Shown: positions 44,062 through 55,785 of the stretch, piece by piece
How the letters are laid out: every line of letters starts with the position of its first letter
Position numbering within the stretch: the first letter of the stretch is position 1
Assembly (NCBI GenBank): GCA_023159155.1
Contig: JAJNNX010000028.1
Location: 496,001-560,000 of the forward strand
Length of the DNA stretch: 64,000 bases
Source of the DNA: Ustulina deusta
Lineage: Eukaryota > Ascomycota > Sordariomycetes > Xylariales > Xylariaceae
Reading direction: 5' to 3'
Made by a program: the position numbers and the translations under genes
The notes under the pieces: generated by a model
Database searches by the model: none
Told to the model about the DNA's origin: nothing
The model's input: the letters and a program-made list of their open reading frames with translations, nothing else

Positions 44062-46981
44062 GATTTAGGGGCTTGGGAGGATGGGGTCGAGGAAGTGGTC
44101 GCGCTATACGGACAATTGATAAGTCTGTCTATTCTCCGCGTTCTCTACATGTCCGTCGAACCATATATCTGATTATATAGCAAGCTCTTTGGTGTTTCAC
44201 CTGATCATGTTATCACATCTCGTGGAGAAATAGACACAATATCGTAACGCAAAGGCCGGCTCGGGTCGCTGGCTAGAAACAGATCTTCTGTTCCGTCAGC
44301 GGTGGTATTAAGCTTCGACGCCGAGTCTGTGAGGGATGTATGACAACCGGTTATGTGGTGTCGGCGGACAGCGCGAAAAGTGATTTCACGGGGCCCGGTG
44401 CATTGGGGTACCTGGGCAGGCTGGTATGCTATGCGCTGCTGGACGGCAATTGAGCGAAACCATTCGCGCCCAGGTAGATTACTTACTAAGTCCAGTCAAG
44501 GCTGTCCCGGGCGCTCTGACGCGTGACTTGTGCCGTTTGTGGCACTTATACGCCTCTGCCACGGCTGAGCTACCCGCATCCGGGAGGGACAGTGCACGGG
44601 AAGAACAACCGTGCGGGTGATTCCAATTTCAGTAGCGTCCAGGTCGTTCTGCTGCTGATTCGAGATATCTCGACCCAATCCCGCCCATGGCAGGGATGTG
44701 CCATTCCTACAAAGTCTAGCCGAGCTGCCCCATACTTACCCAACCCGCAGCGTCCGCACCCCACCCACGGCTCGCTGATGCAACCCCATGTGATGGCGAG
44801 GAAATACCCAGTCAAGCAAAACAAGGAGGTCGATAGCGGCACGAATCTTGCGCGGGCGATGGACGTGGGGCGTCGCAGCCGGCCCGAAGCGAGATGATGG
44901 CTTGGGGACCCCGGCCTGGCCGGCTGAACAAGGGAATTAATCTCCCATCCGAGCGGATGGCACCAGTCTCGTCGTCTCAGATCAAGATTAGATTGCTTCT
45001 GACTAATCTCGATGACGACCGACGCATACACTGCGAGGCGTCGCGGGCCGGTATTTCGCGAGCACAGGTTCGGCTCGACTTTCCTGTCCCGAGGAGTCGA
45101 ATACAGCAGCAGTGTGCAGCACAGAGGCGAGATGCTGTCCTCGCCCATGTCGTGGGCGGAAATGGCGCGTCTTTGCGCATGTCGGTCCATACCTGTTCGT
45201 CGCTGGCGCACAGCGCGAGGTCTGCCGGCTCGTGCCTATCACTGGCCAGTCTCGGGAGCGGAAGACGCGGCTAAGAGCTTACGCTTCCCTGTAGGGAACG
45301 GCACTAGTGTAGGGCGGAATGCAAAAGATCTATTGATTCATCCTCCTGCCACGATGGGCCGACATTTCCTGTTTGGCATCAGACAGCGCGGTGCGCGATC
45401 ACGTTTCGAGTCGCCACCGTGCTCGGTGCATGTGTTAGTGTAGTCGTCGACGTGCGTGCATGAGAAAGGGCTGCATGCAGCTCAACGGCGGCCGCATCGT
45501 CCAGCCAGTCCTGTCGGCCTGGCAAATGGGCATCTCCTGCGCCTCGTCGCGACTTGGTTTATTTTTACTTTATTCTTTTTATTTCATTTTTATTTTTGTC
45601 GCTCTTTGACTCTAAATGAAGTGTTGTTTCAGCTCCATCGTCACAAGCCAATCCAGCCATGGGCGGCCATTGACAGCATCGCAAAAGCAAGGGTCGTACG
45701 ATTTCCGATTCGAACAAGTCAGGATGCCTGTCTAGATCGCCTTCATTGGTGGCCGGGGGGAATTCCCCCTGGATCAGAGGCCAATCAGCGTCGATACGAC
45801 GCACATATTAGGAGATTAGCGATACAAGATCACCAAATCTGACCTTTCAGCCCCCTGTCGCATCCTGGCTCGTTTAGCGCCAACTTACGATGTCCGGCGG
45901 CCCATGTTTACGGGCTCGAATCCGTACGGCTGGATTCCGTCCTGGGAACAAGAGCATTGGGAATATCGGCAAATTGAGAAAGTCATTACGCATCTGCCAT
46001 GTCAGAGATCCGGCACCGAGAGCGACCCAATCACGATGCGACTCCAGCCTGCACGCCACCACCGCCGAGGACGCGGGATGCTGGCTGGAGAATCGAGAGT
46101 TGGTGGCTTCGAAGCTGCGCGTCGCTGGACGTACGCGACGCGGCTCGAAGGCGATTGACCATCTGTCTCAGACGTTAGCATCGTACTGTATAGCGATGCA
46201 TACTGTACCTACACTAGTGTATGGCTTCAGAGACGAAGCGGCTAATATTTCCCCGTCGAGGGAAATTACATTGGTTAGCTGGGTCGCGAAGCCTTGCCTT
46301 CCCATGCAGCCATTTAGTCTCCGGGCTTCTAGATGCTCGCTTATGCAGTGTAATCAAATTACTTACATCCGGGCGTCGCTCACGGATGCCATCAAGTGAC
46401 TATCCTGCCCGAACGGGGTTTAACTCGACTACCACCTACCTATCTATCCACGGTCCTGGGATCAGGCGCCCAGAGGAAATGCGACCACGGTTGCTCCTCG
46501 GCTAAGCTGCTAGCACCATCGCTTGCCGTGATTGGTGGCGGAGAGCGAGCGGGCTATGCGGATCTTCATCACCTTCATCAAACTTGCGAGATAAATCTTG
46601 ATATGTACGCTCTTCCTCGTATCGAGCTCGATTGGAGAGTCGTTACCTCGACGTCATTAGAGGTAACGTATCGTTGTTGACTGCAACCAAGAACGCCGAG
46701 AAGTTGATGAATTGTCGTCTCTTGATACAAAAAGTCGACGTTTGTCGAGCCCATGTTCGTCATCGGCTTGACGCGCCTCTCTTTAACTCACCTTCACCGT
46801 CGGTCTCTCTTATTTCGTTCCCGGATATCGACATCGCCATATCCAACAGACATTCAATTCTGCAGCACACACAGCTTCAATCCACAAGAGTGTCGAAGAG
46901 ACACCAATTGTTCTGAAGGCCAGCAGTCCTCAACCACGGCACGCTTGTAAATAGCACAACACCAGACAAACAATTCCAACA
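44062..46981. other. Intergenic region of 2.9 kb, no supported gene
   Basis: Several long-looking frames overlap on opposite strands (for example 44570-45211 minus and 44894-45274 plus). None has a motif or plausible gene structure, and I treat them as chance frames in GC-rich DNA. Confidence 0.45.
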
Positions 46982-47655
46982 ATGCTCTTCCTCCTCCTCA
47001 TCTCGCTCGCATTCTTCGCCCACCTCGGCGCCGGGGCCCCAGAACCCAAGCTAACGATCACGCCTCTCCTGCCCCCCACACCAACGGGTCCGCTCGCCCC
47101 CCTCATTAGTCGTGAGTGCATGCCATTTACATACCTAGTCTTCCATGTCCCAGAAACTGACTAGCGATCTTCGCATTTCCCACCCCGTGTGACCCCCCTA
47201 CTGATTCGTCTTTCTTCCTTAGTTCTCGAAAACATAGGCAACGGCGAGCCCCCGGAATTCCTAACCACGCCGGACCCCTCGCCCGAATGCGCCAAGGAGG
47301 TCGGCGGCAACGGTGGCCAGCTGCAGTGCTGTCGCGTCACCGTCGCCGGCGACCTGCCGATCGTCGTCTTCCTCGCCGACGTCATCGGGTATAACCTGAA
47401 CCCGAATGATATCAACGGAGTTATATGTAAGCCCCCTTCCCCCCCTTTTTTTAATTTTTTTCCCGCTGGGTTTAGAGGGCTACTGATGCTGATTGTGTGG
47501 AAATAGGTGACGATGAGATTGATGACTGCCCCGGTGTGAGGGTATGCTGTGAGGTTACCCTGCTTGTGAGTTCGCTCCTTGATCATGCGAGTTTTCTTCC
47601 CGATTCTGACCAGATTGCAGAGTCCTCTTTTGTCCCTATATTGTGCAGACTATAA
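46982..47655 (+). CDS. Hydrophobin-like secreted protein, four exons
   Basis: CDS join 46982-47111, 47223-47426, 47507-47565 and 47614-47655, giving 144 residues. A signal peptide (MLFLLLISLAFFAHLGAGA) leads into a proline-rich stretch and then eight cysteines in hydrophobin order C-CC-C-C-CC-C: ECAKEV, LQCCRV, GVICDD, DDCPGV, RVCCEV and PILCRL. Spacings are 12, 31, 6, 5 and 15 residues. The X5 before the second CC pair and the long loop after the first fit class I hydrophobins, but the C4-C5 spacing of 6 is shorter than usual. Hydrophobins coat aerial hyphae and spores. All introns have GT-AG ends (GTGAGT, GTAAGC, GTGAGT), and the last exon, only 42 bp, supplies the eighth Cys. Confidence 0.85.
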
Positions 47656-48027
47656 TCCTCATCCATAAAAAGAGTATATGACATGGTAAACTGCTTGGAA
47701 CCTGATCGAATCTCTTCGTATATTAACCCCCATATTATGATGAATTCGAGGGGTCGGGATCGGGGCGCCTTGGCGACTTAGAACATTGGCTGTTTACTAT
47801 AATTTCTTGGTTTAACCAATTGTGTAAAACTGTACATTGCTGAGTTGAAGGTTGCTGGCCAGCCCCGTTACCTGTTCCAGATCTAATCAATCCCCCAATG
47901 TTATACATTATGCAGATGCAATATGGTGACGGCGTACCCAAACCCATGCTTTTGATACACAACGGCACACGTCGGTCTAATAACTCTATGTTGTTGCAAT
48001 AATACAACTGTAATGCTGTACACGTAA
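47656..48027. other. Short intergenic region between convergent genes
   Basis: 3' flanks of the hydrophobin and COQ1 genes. Nothing else seen. Confidence 0.6.
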
Positions 48028-49425
48028 TTACTTTTGGCGCTTCAATGTCTTCATGGCCATATCGACGAGGCCGTCTTTCGCTTCGCTATCGGGGAAAGTA
48101 TCGAGAGCAGAGATTGCCCGTTGAGAGTAGTCCTCCGCTAATGCTCTTGTTTGTTCTATTCCGTTACTTTGGATGACAAGCTCGCGCGCCTATCTCACTT
48201 TCGTCAACACAATCGAGAACAGAATATAACTAGTACAACTCACCCTTTGTACGTCACCCTCCTGCTCGAACTTCCTTCCCACCAGGGAGCCCAGCTCAGG
48301 AGTAGTCTTCCATGCAAATAATAAGGGGGCCGTTGCTAGGCCTAGCGCTAGATCTGCCCCGGCTGGCTTCCCGAGGTCCTTGCCTGACTTGGTGTAGTCT
48401 AGCATGTCGTCGACTAACTGGAATGCCAACCCTAAATTTCGGCCATAGGCATAGGCGGCATCGACCGTTACCGCATTGGCCCGGCCTAGCAACGCGGCCG
48501 CTCTACAAGATTTTGATATTAAGCTCGCGGTTTTGAGGTATGTCTTTTGTAGGTAATAGTTAAAAATCTCTTCCGAGTACGCGGGATTTCGTTCGTCACG
48601 GGCCGTATTCTTGAGCTGCATGAACTCTCCTTCGACCAAATTTGCAATCACAGTAGCCACAAGTTCGATAACTTCGGCGTTTCGCAACCGTGCCAGCGCA
48701 ACAGACGCCCTGCCGAGTAGGAAGTCACCAGCCAACACGGCCATCTTATTACCAAACTCGAAGTTAGCAGACGGTGACCCTCGGCGCGACACGGAATGAT
48801 CGACAACGTCATCGTGGAGCAGCGAGGCGGTGTGGATCAGCTCGGTGATTTCCGCTAACCGTCGTTGGGATGGGAGGATATCGCTTTCGGTAAATTCCGG
48901 CTCGGACGAGTAGCTGGAGAGAGGGGAAGAGGGGTTAACGTCAGATAATATGTCGAGGGGGGATATTGACGAGTTGATAGAGTCGTGCACAGAAGCGGGC
49001 GCGGACTCGTTCTTGGGACAGAGAGCTGTGGCGCGAGACATGAGGAGGACTATGAGGGGCCGCACGTGTTTGCCCTGGGCCTGGGTGTAGTACTTGGCGA
49101 CGCGGTCGAGCGACGGATGGGCGGACCCCAACAGTTGTCTGATGTTCCCCGTCAAGAACTTCATCTCCTTGGCCACCGTCCGGAGGGGGTCGATGTGCAT
49201 GTCGCCCTTGGTGGCCCTCGACACGGCGTTGGAGACGACATTGGAGGCGACCGAGACCGCAGCCGCCCAGGCCGAGGATCGTCGCGAGGAATGGTGGTAC
49301 AAGGCTCCCGACGTTGCGGCCCGCAGATCGAGCAGCGAAGAAGCCCGTCGGCAGTCGGAACAGGCCGAGAAGACGGCAGGGCGGCGGGCTGCACGCGCAT
49401 TGAGCAGCACTGCTCGAAGCTGCAT
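48028..49425 (-). CDS. COQ1: Mitochondrial polyprenyl diphosphate synthase (ubiquinone side chain)
   Basis: CDS complement join 48028-48189 and 48244-49425 (54-bp intron GTGAGT...TAG), giving 447 residues. A basic, Ser/Ala-rich N-terminus looks like a mitochondrial targeting sequence. Both aspartate motifs of trans-prenyltransferases are present: LLHDDVVDHS (residues 205-209) and QLVDDMLDY (339-343), with GKHVRP early and KTASLI between. A Ser/Pro-rich insertion at about 138-187 precedes the first motif. HTASLLHDDVVD is typical of Coq1, which makes the isoprenoid tail of coenzyme Q from FPP and IPP in the matrix; tail length cannot be read from sequence alone. Exon 2 encodes the C-terminus QSNGIEQTRALAEDYSQRA. 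It is divergent from VMA12, 574 bp apart. Confidence 0.93.
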
Positions 49426-49999
49426 GTCCGCGGGACTGGGACCTCGACGGTTGCAAAGGCCCGATTACCTTGGCGGGGCAGTCGACCGAGTCTCTTCAAG
49501 CATATGGCCGATGCGCAACCGGGGTGGCAGCTCGAGCCCGGGGGACTTGGGCGGGATCGGACGGGTGTGGAGGGAGGTTGAGGTTGAGGTCGAAGCTGCG
49601 ACAGGGAATAGCTGTTGTGTTCGGATGATGCCGATTATTATTCGCAACGGACCCGGTCCACCAAAAAATTCACTGCTCTGAGCGCTCGGTACACTAGGTG
49701 CTGAGTAGCAGGGGTTGCACGGCGAGGCGGGCAGGTACCGTACGACCTTGTGGCGACGGTGTGGCTGAACCTCGGCAGCAGTGGGGTGAAAAAGCGCCGA
49801 CACCAGGGCACCTACCGTTTTAAGGGGGGGGGTGAAGCTTGAGCTCGAGCCATCTTCGACACGTAATTCTGCGCTGCATAATACTGGGAGATTACGTACT
49901 AAGTACCAAGTAGGCAGTCTGGTATATAAGCCCCTGGGCTTCCAACAATCCGACGATGGCCCAAAGCAGTTGCACCATTCCACTACATCACGCGCAAAC
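49426..49999. promoter_or_regulatory. Shared upstream region of COQ1 and VMA12
   Basis: 574 bp between the divergent start codons at 49425 (minus) and 50000 (plus), so it must hold both promoters. Long open frames here on both strands continue the COQ1 antisense frame and are not credible genes. A run of eight or more G is near 49825. Confidence 0.5.
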
Positions 50000-50900
50000 A
50001 TGGTGCTCCTTACGATGACGTCTCCGATGGTGGAGGCACTCATGGTCTTGAGGGCCGCCAGCGACCCTCGTAATCCATCACGCGACATCGCCCAACCCCA
50101 CGACGCCGCGCTCGAAGAGCCCTGCATGAAGGAACCTGCAGTTGGGAAACCCATCAGCCACGGACAGCTCCTCAATACAGTAAAGGCACTCAAGGCAAAC
50201 GGCCATGTTGGGTTTCGACTGGAACAGATGCTCCGTGGATCGAGTCTCTATGTGCCTCCGCCGCCGCCCAAGCCTGAACCGGTTCGTCTGATCTGGTCAA
50301 CACTGGTCGTGGCCAGGGTGATGTGAGTAGCTAACAGGAGAGCAGACGGACGAATACAAAGCGCTCATGGCAAGACTCCGACACGAAGAGGAAGAACGAG
50401 CGTACGAGCGCATGATCCGAAAAGCGCCCCCACGAGAGACCTTTGCCGAACGGTTCCCCCTTGCGCCCATGGCGCATTCCTTTGCCGAGGTCAACAAGCC
50501 GTCCAAGATATCCGACATGGAGGCCGACGACATCGAATTTGGAGATGTACAGAAACAGATGACCTTGATCATCAACTTTCTAGTCAGTGTTTTCGGCTGC
50601 GGCGCTGCACTCTGGAAGCTTGCCCAGTGGTGGCCTGTGTCGACTCGGCTGTTCCTTAGCTTGGGCGGGGCTATCGTGGTCGCCATCACCGAGGTAGCCG
50701 TATACTCTGCATACACGTGGAGAATGTCCGAGGGCGAAAAGAAACAAGCAAACACGAGAGAAGTGCGAGAGGTTGTCAAAACTTGGGTTGTCGGCGAAGA
50801 AGATGCCAAGACACGCCTTCAAGAACCCACGCTCTTAGTCGAAGACGATTCACACGAGGTGGAGACCAGTTTACGACACAGGAGAAAAGGAGAAATATGA
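50000..50900 (+). CDS. VMA12: V-ATPase assembly factor Vma12/Vph2 family (ER membrane)
   Basis: CDS join 50000-50281 and 50346-50900, giving 278 residues. The 64-bp intron has the weaker donor GTTCGT, branch GCTAAC and acceptor CAG; joining gives PPPKPEP then TDEYKALMARLRHEEEERAY, the hallmark of the Vma12 family just before the membrane part. Two hydrophobic segments follow: LIINFLVSVFGCGAALWKLA and LSLGGAIVVAITEVAVYSAY, then a charged cytosolic tail. In yeast, Vma12 works with Vma21 and Vma22 in the ER to assemble the Vo sector of the vacuolar proton pump. The start MVLLTMTSPMVEA is the first ATG after the leader. Divergent from COQ1. Confidence 0.88.
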
Positions 50901-51512
50901 ACAGGAACCGGAAGTCTACTTTGCTTCCAATTAATTGTTTAATTATTTAGTTATCGCCTTGCCATTTCCATCTCATGCTGCCTACCTCGGTAGTCTTTAT
51001 CGCATCTTAATCAATCACTTCTCTTTTTCGGCGCCTTATCTGTTGCTACAGCTGGTCTGCAGCTGGTGGACAACTGGTGGGTGGTCGAGACCCTGGCCGG
51101 TTACGTCACCCCACTTCAATATACATTTTCAATTTACCGTGTCGCGACGCGTCTCTGGTCACATCACCCATTCACGCGTCCCCACGCAAACTTGGCACCC
51201 CAACCACCAACTTCGCCACCCCCCCGTATTGATCTGCTATGTATATCAATGTTTGCATATTAAATATACAGTCCCTTGGCGACCACCCTTTGACGAGACA
51301 CATATTTCCCTATTGGACTTCTTGCGCGCTTGTGTACTCCATGTTGAATCTTTGAGCCACTCCAAATGGATTTGAACAACATCCTGTCGAAGGAAGCATC
51401 GTGGTAGGCTAACAGCTCTAACAATTCTTGTGACGGCGTATGCTAACATCATCGGTACAGGATACCAAGGAAACCGGAACGTCCATACATCTCCCTGTTG
51501 AAACCCTCCCCT
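50901..51512. other. Intergenic region; possible leader of the zinc-finger gene
   Basis: No coding sequence. A CTAACATCATCGGTACAG sequence at about 51440-51460 resembles the end of an intron in the 5' leader of the next gene. Confidence 0.4.
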
Positions 51513-52301
51513 ATGGAGACTCGTCGACGACCGCTCCGAACTTACAGTAAACGTACATCATCGACCGAGTCAACCGAACCTGCCCCAAAGCGACGATGTC
51601 TCACCGGCTCTTCTACGATCTCTATTCGAGATAACGAAGCAAGCCTTGTTCCTACGGGTCCCGAACACAGTGCCACTGCCTTGGCATCGCAACCTTCTCT
51701 TTTGGCACCGACAAAAAAGGGTACAATCACCGCCTATTTCGGGAAAATAATACCCCAGCCTCCAGTTGTCACACCATCGTCAGACCCGTCGTCAGACCCA
51801 TTGTCGGAGGCGAGCGATCCTACGATTACACCTCCATCGTCGCCACCTATGACTACTGCAAGGAAGAGGAGGGCGCGGAGACTGAAGACTCGCGTTGTGG
51901 CACAACAGACGGATGAAAAAGAGGGCGGTAGTGAGGAACAGGAGAACGAAGACGGCAAAAACCGGAGAGGAAGAATACGCGATATAGAGCCACCTGCACA
52001 TGCGCGCCCTCCCGCACTGTTAGAAGCAACACCTAACGCCCTGAATCAGAGCAAAGATGCGTCGAAGGTTCGACCGGAATGCGGTAAACATCGGGAACAC
52101 AGGCGACGAGGGAATAAAGCGGCGCCGGTACAGACGACGTTGAGTCTCTCGATGAGCGAGGCACAATACACCGAATGCAGGGAGTGCGATATGCTGTACA
52201 ATCATCTCCACGAGGCCGATGTCAAATACCACGCGCGGCGCCATGCCGCACTACGACGGGCAAGGGCTCGAACGCGCACTGAGGGTGACGTGGTTGAATA
52301 A
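51513..52301 (+). CDS. Small nuclear-type protein with ESCO/Eco1-like C2H2 zinc finger, no acetyltransferase domain
   Basis: 262 residues from the ATG at 51513 (METRRRPLRTYSKR). The protein is disordered and basic, with a KGTITAYFGK segment that resembles a PCNA-interaction box and an SPP-rich middle. Near the C-terminus QTTLSLSMSEAQYTECRECD followed by MLYN and a KYHARRH histidine pair matches the CxxC...HxxxH finger found at the start of the Eco1/ESCO cohesin acetyltransferases. The acetyltransferase domain that should follow is absent: the ORF ends about 18 residues after the finger and the next 550 bp show no continuation. It may be a finger-only paralogue rather than the true Eco1. The initial TTG at 51498 is not used. 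Confidence 0.7.
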   Translation: METRRRPLRTYSKRTSSTESTEPAPKRRCLTGSSTISIRDNEASLVPTGPEHSATALASQPSLLAPTKKGTITAYFGKIIPQPPVVTPSSDPSSDPLSEASDPTITPPSSPPMTTARKRRARRLKTRVVAQQTDEKEGGSEEQENEDGKNRRGRIRDIEPPAHARPPALLEATPNALNQSKDASKVRPECGKHREHRRRGNKAAPVQTTLSLSMSEAQYTECRECDMLYNHLHEADVKYHARRHAALRRARARTRTEGDVVE

Positions 52302-53040
52302 ACAAGACCACTGTACAGTCAATATCTGTTGCACTATGCTACGTCTGGGTTTCTGTGTAGTGATAATGAGGCCTCTACGATTCTAACTAGATACAGGTAA
52401 CGATTGTGTACCTCTGTTAGCGAAGGCATCCACCCTCCAGATAGCCTGGTTCATGAAATGAAAACAACATAGAGCTTGGCTCCCCCATGACATGCACCGC
52501 ACTGAACGCCGAATCCTTCTGATTTCCCCTTCGTCGCCTTGCTTTTGTCGAAGGCTATTCTATCGTGAACCTCTGTTAGCTTGCTTGGTATAGGCAGAGC
52601 AAGTTCAAGAAGACATACATAACATGTAGTGTCCCAGGCCTAGAGCATCGCGTTGTGGATCTTCATAGACTCACCCACTTTGCTCCCACGGGATAAACAA
52701 GCGAAGAACAAAAACTCATATCCTCACTGCTACTCCCCGTGGAATACCTCTCTACCTGGTTTCTTCCCCCGGGCCTTTTCGCACCTGACAAAAGGATGCT
52801 GTGCGCCCTCAAAGCCGAAGCGTCTGAGATGGAGATGTATGTTGTGGTAACTTAGCCCGTCCGTCGGCGGATCATCCATCCGGCGCGGAACGCAGAGGTG
52901 AACGAACTAGCGCATCTCGGCGTGCGCAAGGCGAGTATAAAATCTTCAATAGAATGAATGCCCTTCCATGATTTGGCGGTCACAACAATAACCCATGCAT
53001 AGCGTCGAAGCACGTACACGTGATAGTTGGCGCGGCACGG
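52302..53040. other. Intergenic region between convergent genes
   Basis: No gene seen. It was checked for an acetyltransferase continuation of the preceding gene; none found. Confidence 0.5.
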
Positions 53041-55785
53041 TTAGATGAGGCCTTGGACATCGGCCGTGCTGGGCGTGTCGGTCCAGAGAGGCATGTCCAT
53101 CGCGAAGGCGGGATCCTATAAAAATAATAATAAAACACGAAAACATCAGCACGCGAAACACACACACGAAAGCAGGGGGGATGGTTGAGGGAGGGAAGGG
53201 GAGAAACCCACCAAGGCGCTGAAATCGAAGCCGAAGAGCGCCATGGTGTCGATGGCGCCGGGCGACGTGTCGTTCATCCACGCCACCTCGTCGGCACTCC
53301 CGTACGCGGGCGACTCCCGGAGCAGGGCGGTGCATTCGCGGAGCACGCGGCGGATGGTGTCGAGCATGGCCGTCTTGACGTCGTCGCCGGCCTCCATGGC
53401 CTCGATCTGGCTCAGGATGCACGACACGAAGAGATACTGCTTCAGGCTGGGGCGGCCCAGCCGGATGACCTGTTTCCACTGCTCGCGGACGTGGCGCAGG
53501 AACTGCACGAGCGGCCGCCTCTGGCTGCGCGCGAGGAGCGCGAGGGGATCGGTCCGCGGCACGGGCGCCGCGTCGGCGCCGCGCGGGTCGCGCAGCCGGT
53601 CCTGCTCCTCCTCTTCCAGCTGCGTCACGACCTCGAGGGACACGGCCAGGATGACGTCCTGGCCGAGCGCGCCCTTGAACATGCCGCCGCCCGAGATGCA
53701 GCAGTACGAGAAGTCGTCGTCGAGCGCGGCCGCGGGCAGGGCCATGGCCTCGGTGTGCGAGGCCATGATCAGGCTCGAGTCCAGACACGCCTTGCGCGAC
53801 GGCAGGTAGCGCGCGTCGCGCCGCGCCTGGTGCGCGAACGGCCGGTGCAGGAACAGGATCAGCCGCCGGAAGTACGTGTCCAGGAACTTCTCGTGGAACC
53901 CGCGCGCGACGGGCCCGGCGTCGTCCGGGCCCGCGGCCGCCCCGTCGTCCGCCTGGAAGAAGACCGTCAGCTCACGGCAGTGCGCCTGCAGACCGTCGGC
54001 GAGCGCCACGGCCTTCTCGTATGCCGACTCCCGGCTCGCGTCGTTGAGCTCCCGCACGACCTGCATGCGCAGGCGCAGGGACTTCGCGAGCACGAGCTGC
54101 AGAGAGCAGTCCAGCGCCTCGTGCTTCGTGCGGCCCTCCGCGTCGGCGGGTCTGCCGAGCTTGGAATCCGCCACGTTGGATGGCAGGGGGACGTGGTAGT
54201 CGCCCGCGTGCAGGAGCAGCGGCAGCGTCGAGTTCAGCGAGTTGATTGTCGTCAGCTCCAGGACCGTCAGCCAGAGGCGCCGGCGCAGCTCGGACTCGAA
54301 GGACGTCACGGAGGCGTGGGCGCGAGGGTCGATGTGCAGGCCGAGCGTGAAGGAGAGCTTCGACAGGGCCTCCGTCATTATCGACGCGGCCCCGCCCAGC
54401 GCGCTGGTCTGGCGCGCGAGCAGGAGAAGACAGAATACCTGGATTCCGTCGATGCTCATGGCGTCACGTTCCTATCTGGCGGTCAGCTGCAGGCTGGGAC
54501 ATAGAGCAAGTGGGGTTTATGTATAAGTATATAATATAGTAGCAAAACGCGAGGGTGCTTCATTCAGCCCTTACCGTGGGTCCTATGAGCCACCATTGTA
54601 CGGCGTAGACCCAATTCCGAGCGGTCCTCTTCACGTCAGTCGCTACGGATCTATCCGTCAAGAAGATGGCACCGATGGTAAGAACCATGGTGAGCTTCAT
54701 GAGGAACCCGTCTTGAGCGGGTTCCGCTCGCGTCCAGTAGCTTTCGTACTCCCGCATGAACGAAGGGACGTGCAGAATACGAAACATGGGCTCGAAGTTG
54801 CGGAGATAGCCATCAATCGCTTGGTCGCACGTGCTTTTGGCCGGGATGCTCTCGCAGAGCCCAGGCATGGGCTCCTGGAGCAACTTGGCGCCATGGCTTT
54901 TGGCACGATGACGAGCCCCGGCCGCCTCGAGCATCGCGCCGTTGGCTATGCCTTGTGCTCCGTCGACGACGGAGTACGGCTTGGATTGCATTTGAGAAAG
55001 GATGTTGAACTATTTTCATGATCAGCCATTGATGATGAGATATGGTGGTACTCGGTGGATTCGGTACCTACCTGTTCGAGCGAGTGAACCCAGTGCGTCT
55101 TTCCAAACAGTCTTGTTTTCTCATGCTCTGCGCGAAGATGCGGATGCGGTAGTTTGATCCGGAGTTCGGCCTTGTCGGATGGTCTTGGCTCGGAAGACTT
55201 CGGGTTGCCGATATGCTGCTCGATTCTGGACAGCCTTGCTTCCAGATCCTTGAGGGAGTTGGCTTGCCGGGTATCGTGCCCTGGCTGTTGACAGAGTTGC
55301 TCTAGGACACTGAGGCGGTGCGACAAGCTCGATGTTGAGCTGTCATTCGCCCGAGATATAGACGAGGGCTCAATTAAACTCGGCACATCTCCACTTTGAG
55401 ATTTCTCGGGCGTGCTGGGAAGGATAGTATCATCATCGAGGATGGGGTCCCGCCGAGGAGAACTCTGGGCTTGTGACCCAGACGAGAGAGGCACATGGTC
55501 CGACTTGTAGGTACATGGCAAAGACGCCCTCGACCTCATACACGGCCTGCATGGCAATCCCCGGTCGCACTTGATCTTGCCTGTAGGCCTTTAGTAGACA
55601 TTAACTTTGGGATGTGAAATAGGATATAAAAAGAGCTAAAGTTCTAATTTTGTAAACGCCAAATGTATATCTCTCTGAACAAGCAGCATAGAGAGGAGGT
55701 ACTTACGAGCTCGGCAATTCTCGCAGCTCTTGGCCGGTCGGCAACGTTGGCGTTTGCGAGTTGCGGATTTAAGATGTTCGGTCAT
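53041..55785 (-). CDS. Zn2Cys6 fungal-specific transcription factor, five exons
   Basis: CDS complement join 53041-53115, 53212-54471, 54575-55009, 55072-55580 and about 55707-55785, giving about 785 residues; all junctions are phase-consistent. The binuclear zinc cluster spans exons 1-2, with cysteines at 21, 24, 31, 37, 40 and 49 (SCENCRARKIKCDRGLPC). Next come a linker and a short coiled coil (LEARLSRIEQHI), then the fungal_trans regulatory region: QAIDGYLRNFEPMFRILHVP, ERDAMSIDGIQVFCLLLLAR and LGLHIDPRAHA with FESELRRRLWLTVLELT. Exon 5 encodes DPAFAMDMPLWTD and the end. It is a nuclear DNA-binding regulator; target unknown. GC-rich coding sequence gives a 439-codon antisense shadow. Exon 1 lower edge may be off by one base. 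Confidence 0.9.

Noticed and set aside
44570..45211. 213-codon minus-strand frame
   Set aside because: Overlaps several plus-strand frames of equal quality; composition is unusual for a protein (many Cys, Arg, Trp) and no domain is visible.
53185..54504. 439-codon plus-strand open frame
   Set aside because: It is antisense to exon 4 of the Zn2Cys6 factor, is extremely Arg/Val/Gly-rich and has no motif; a shadow of GC-rich coding DNA.
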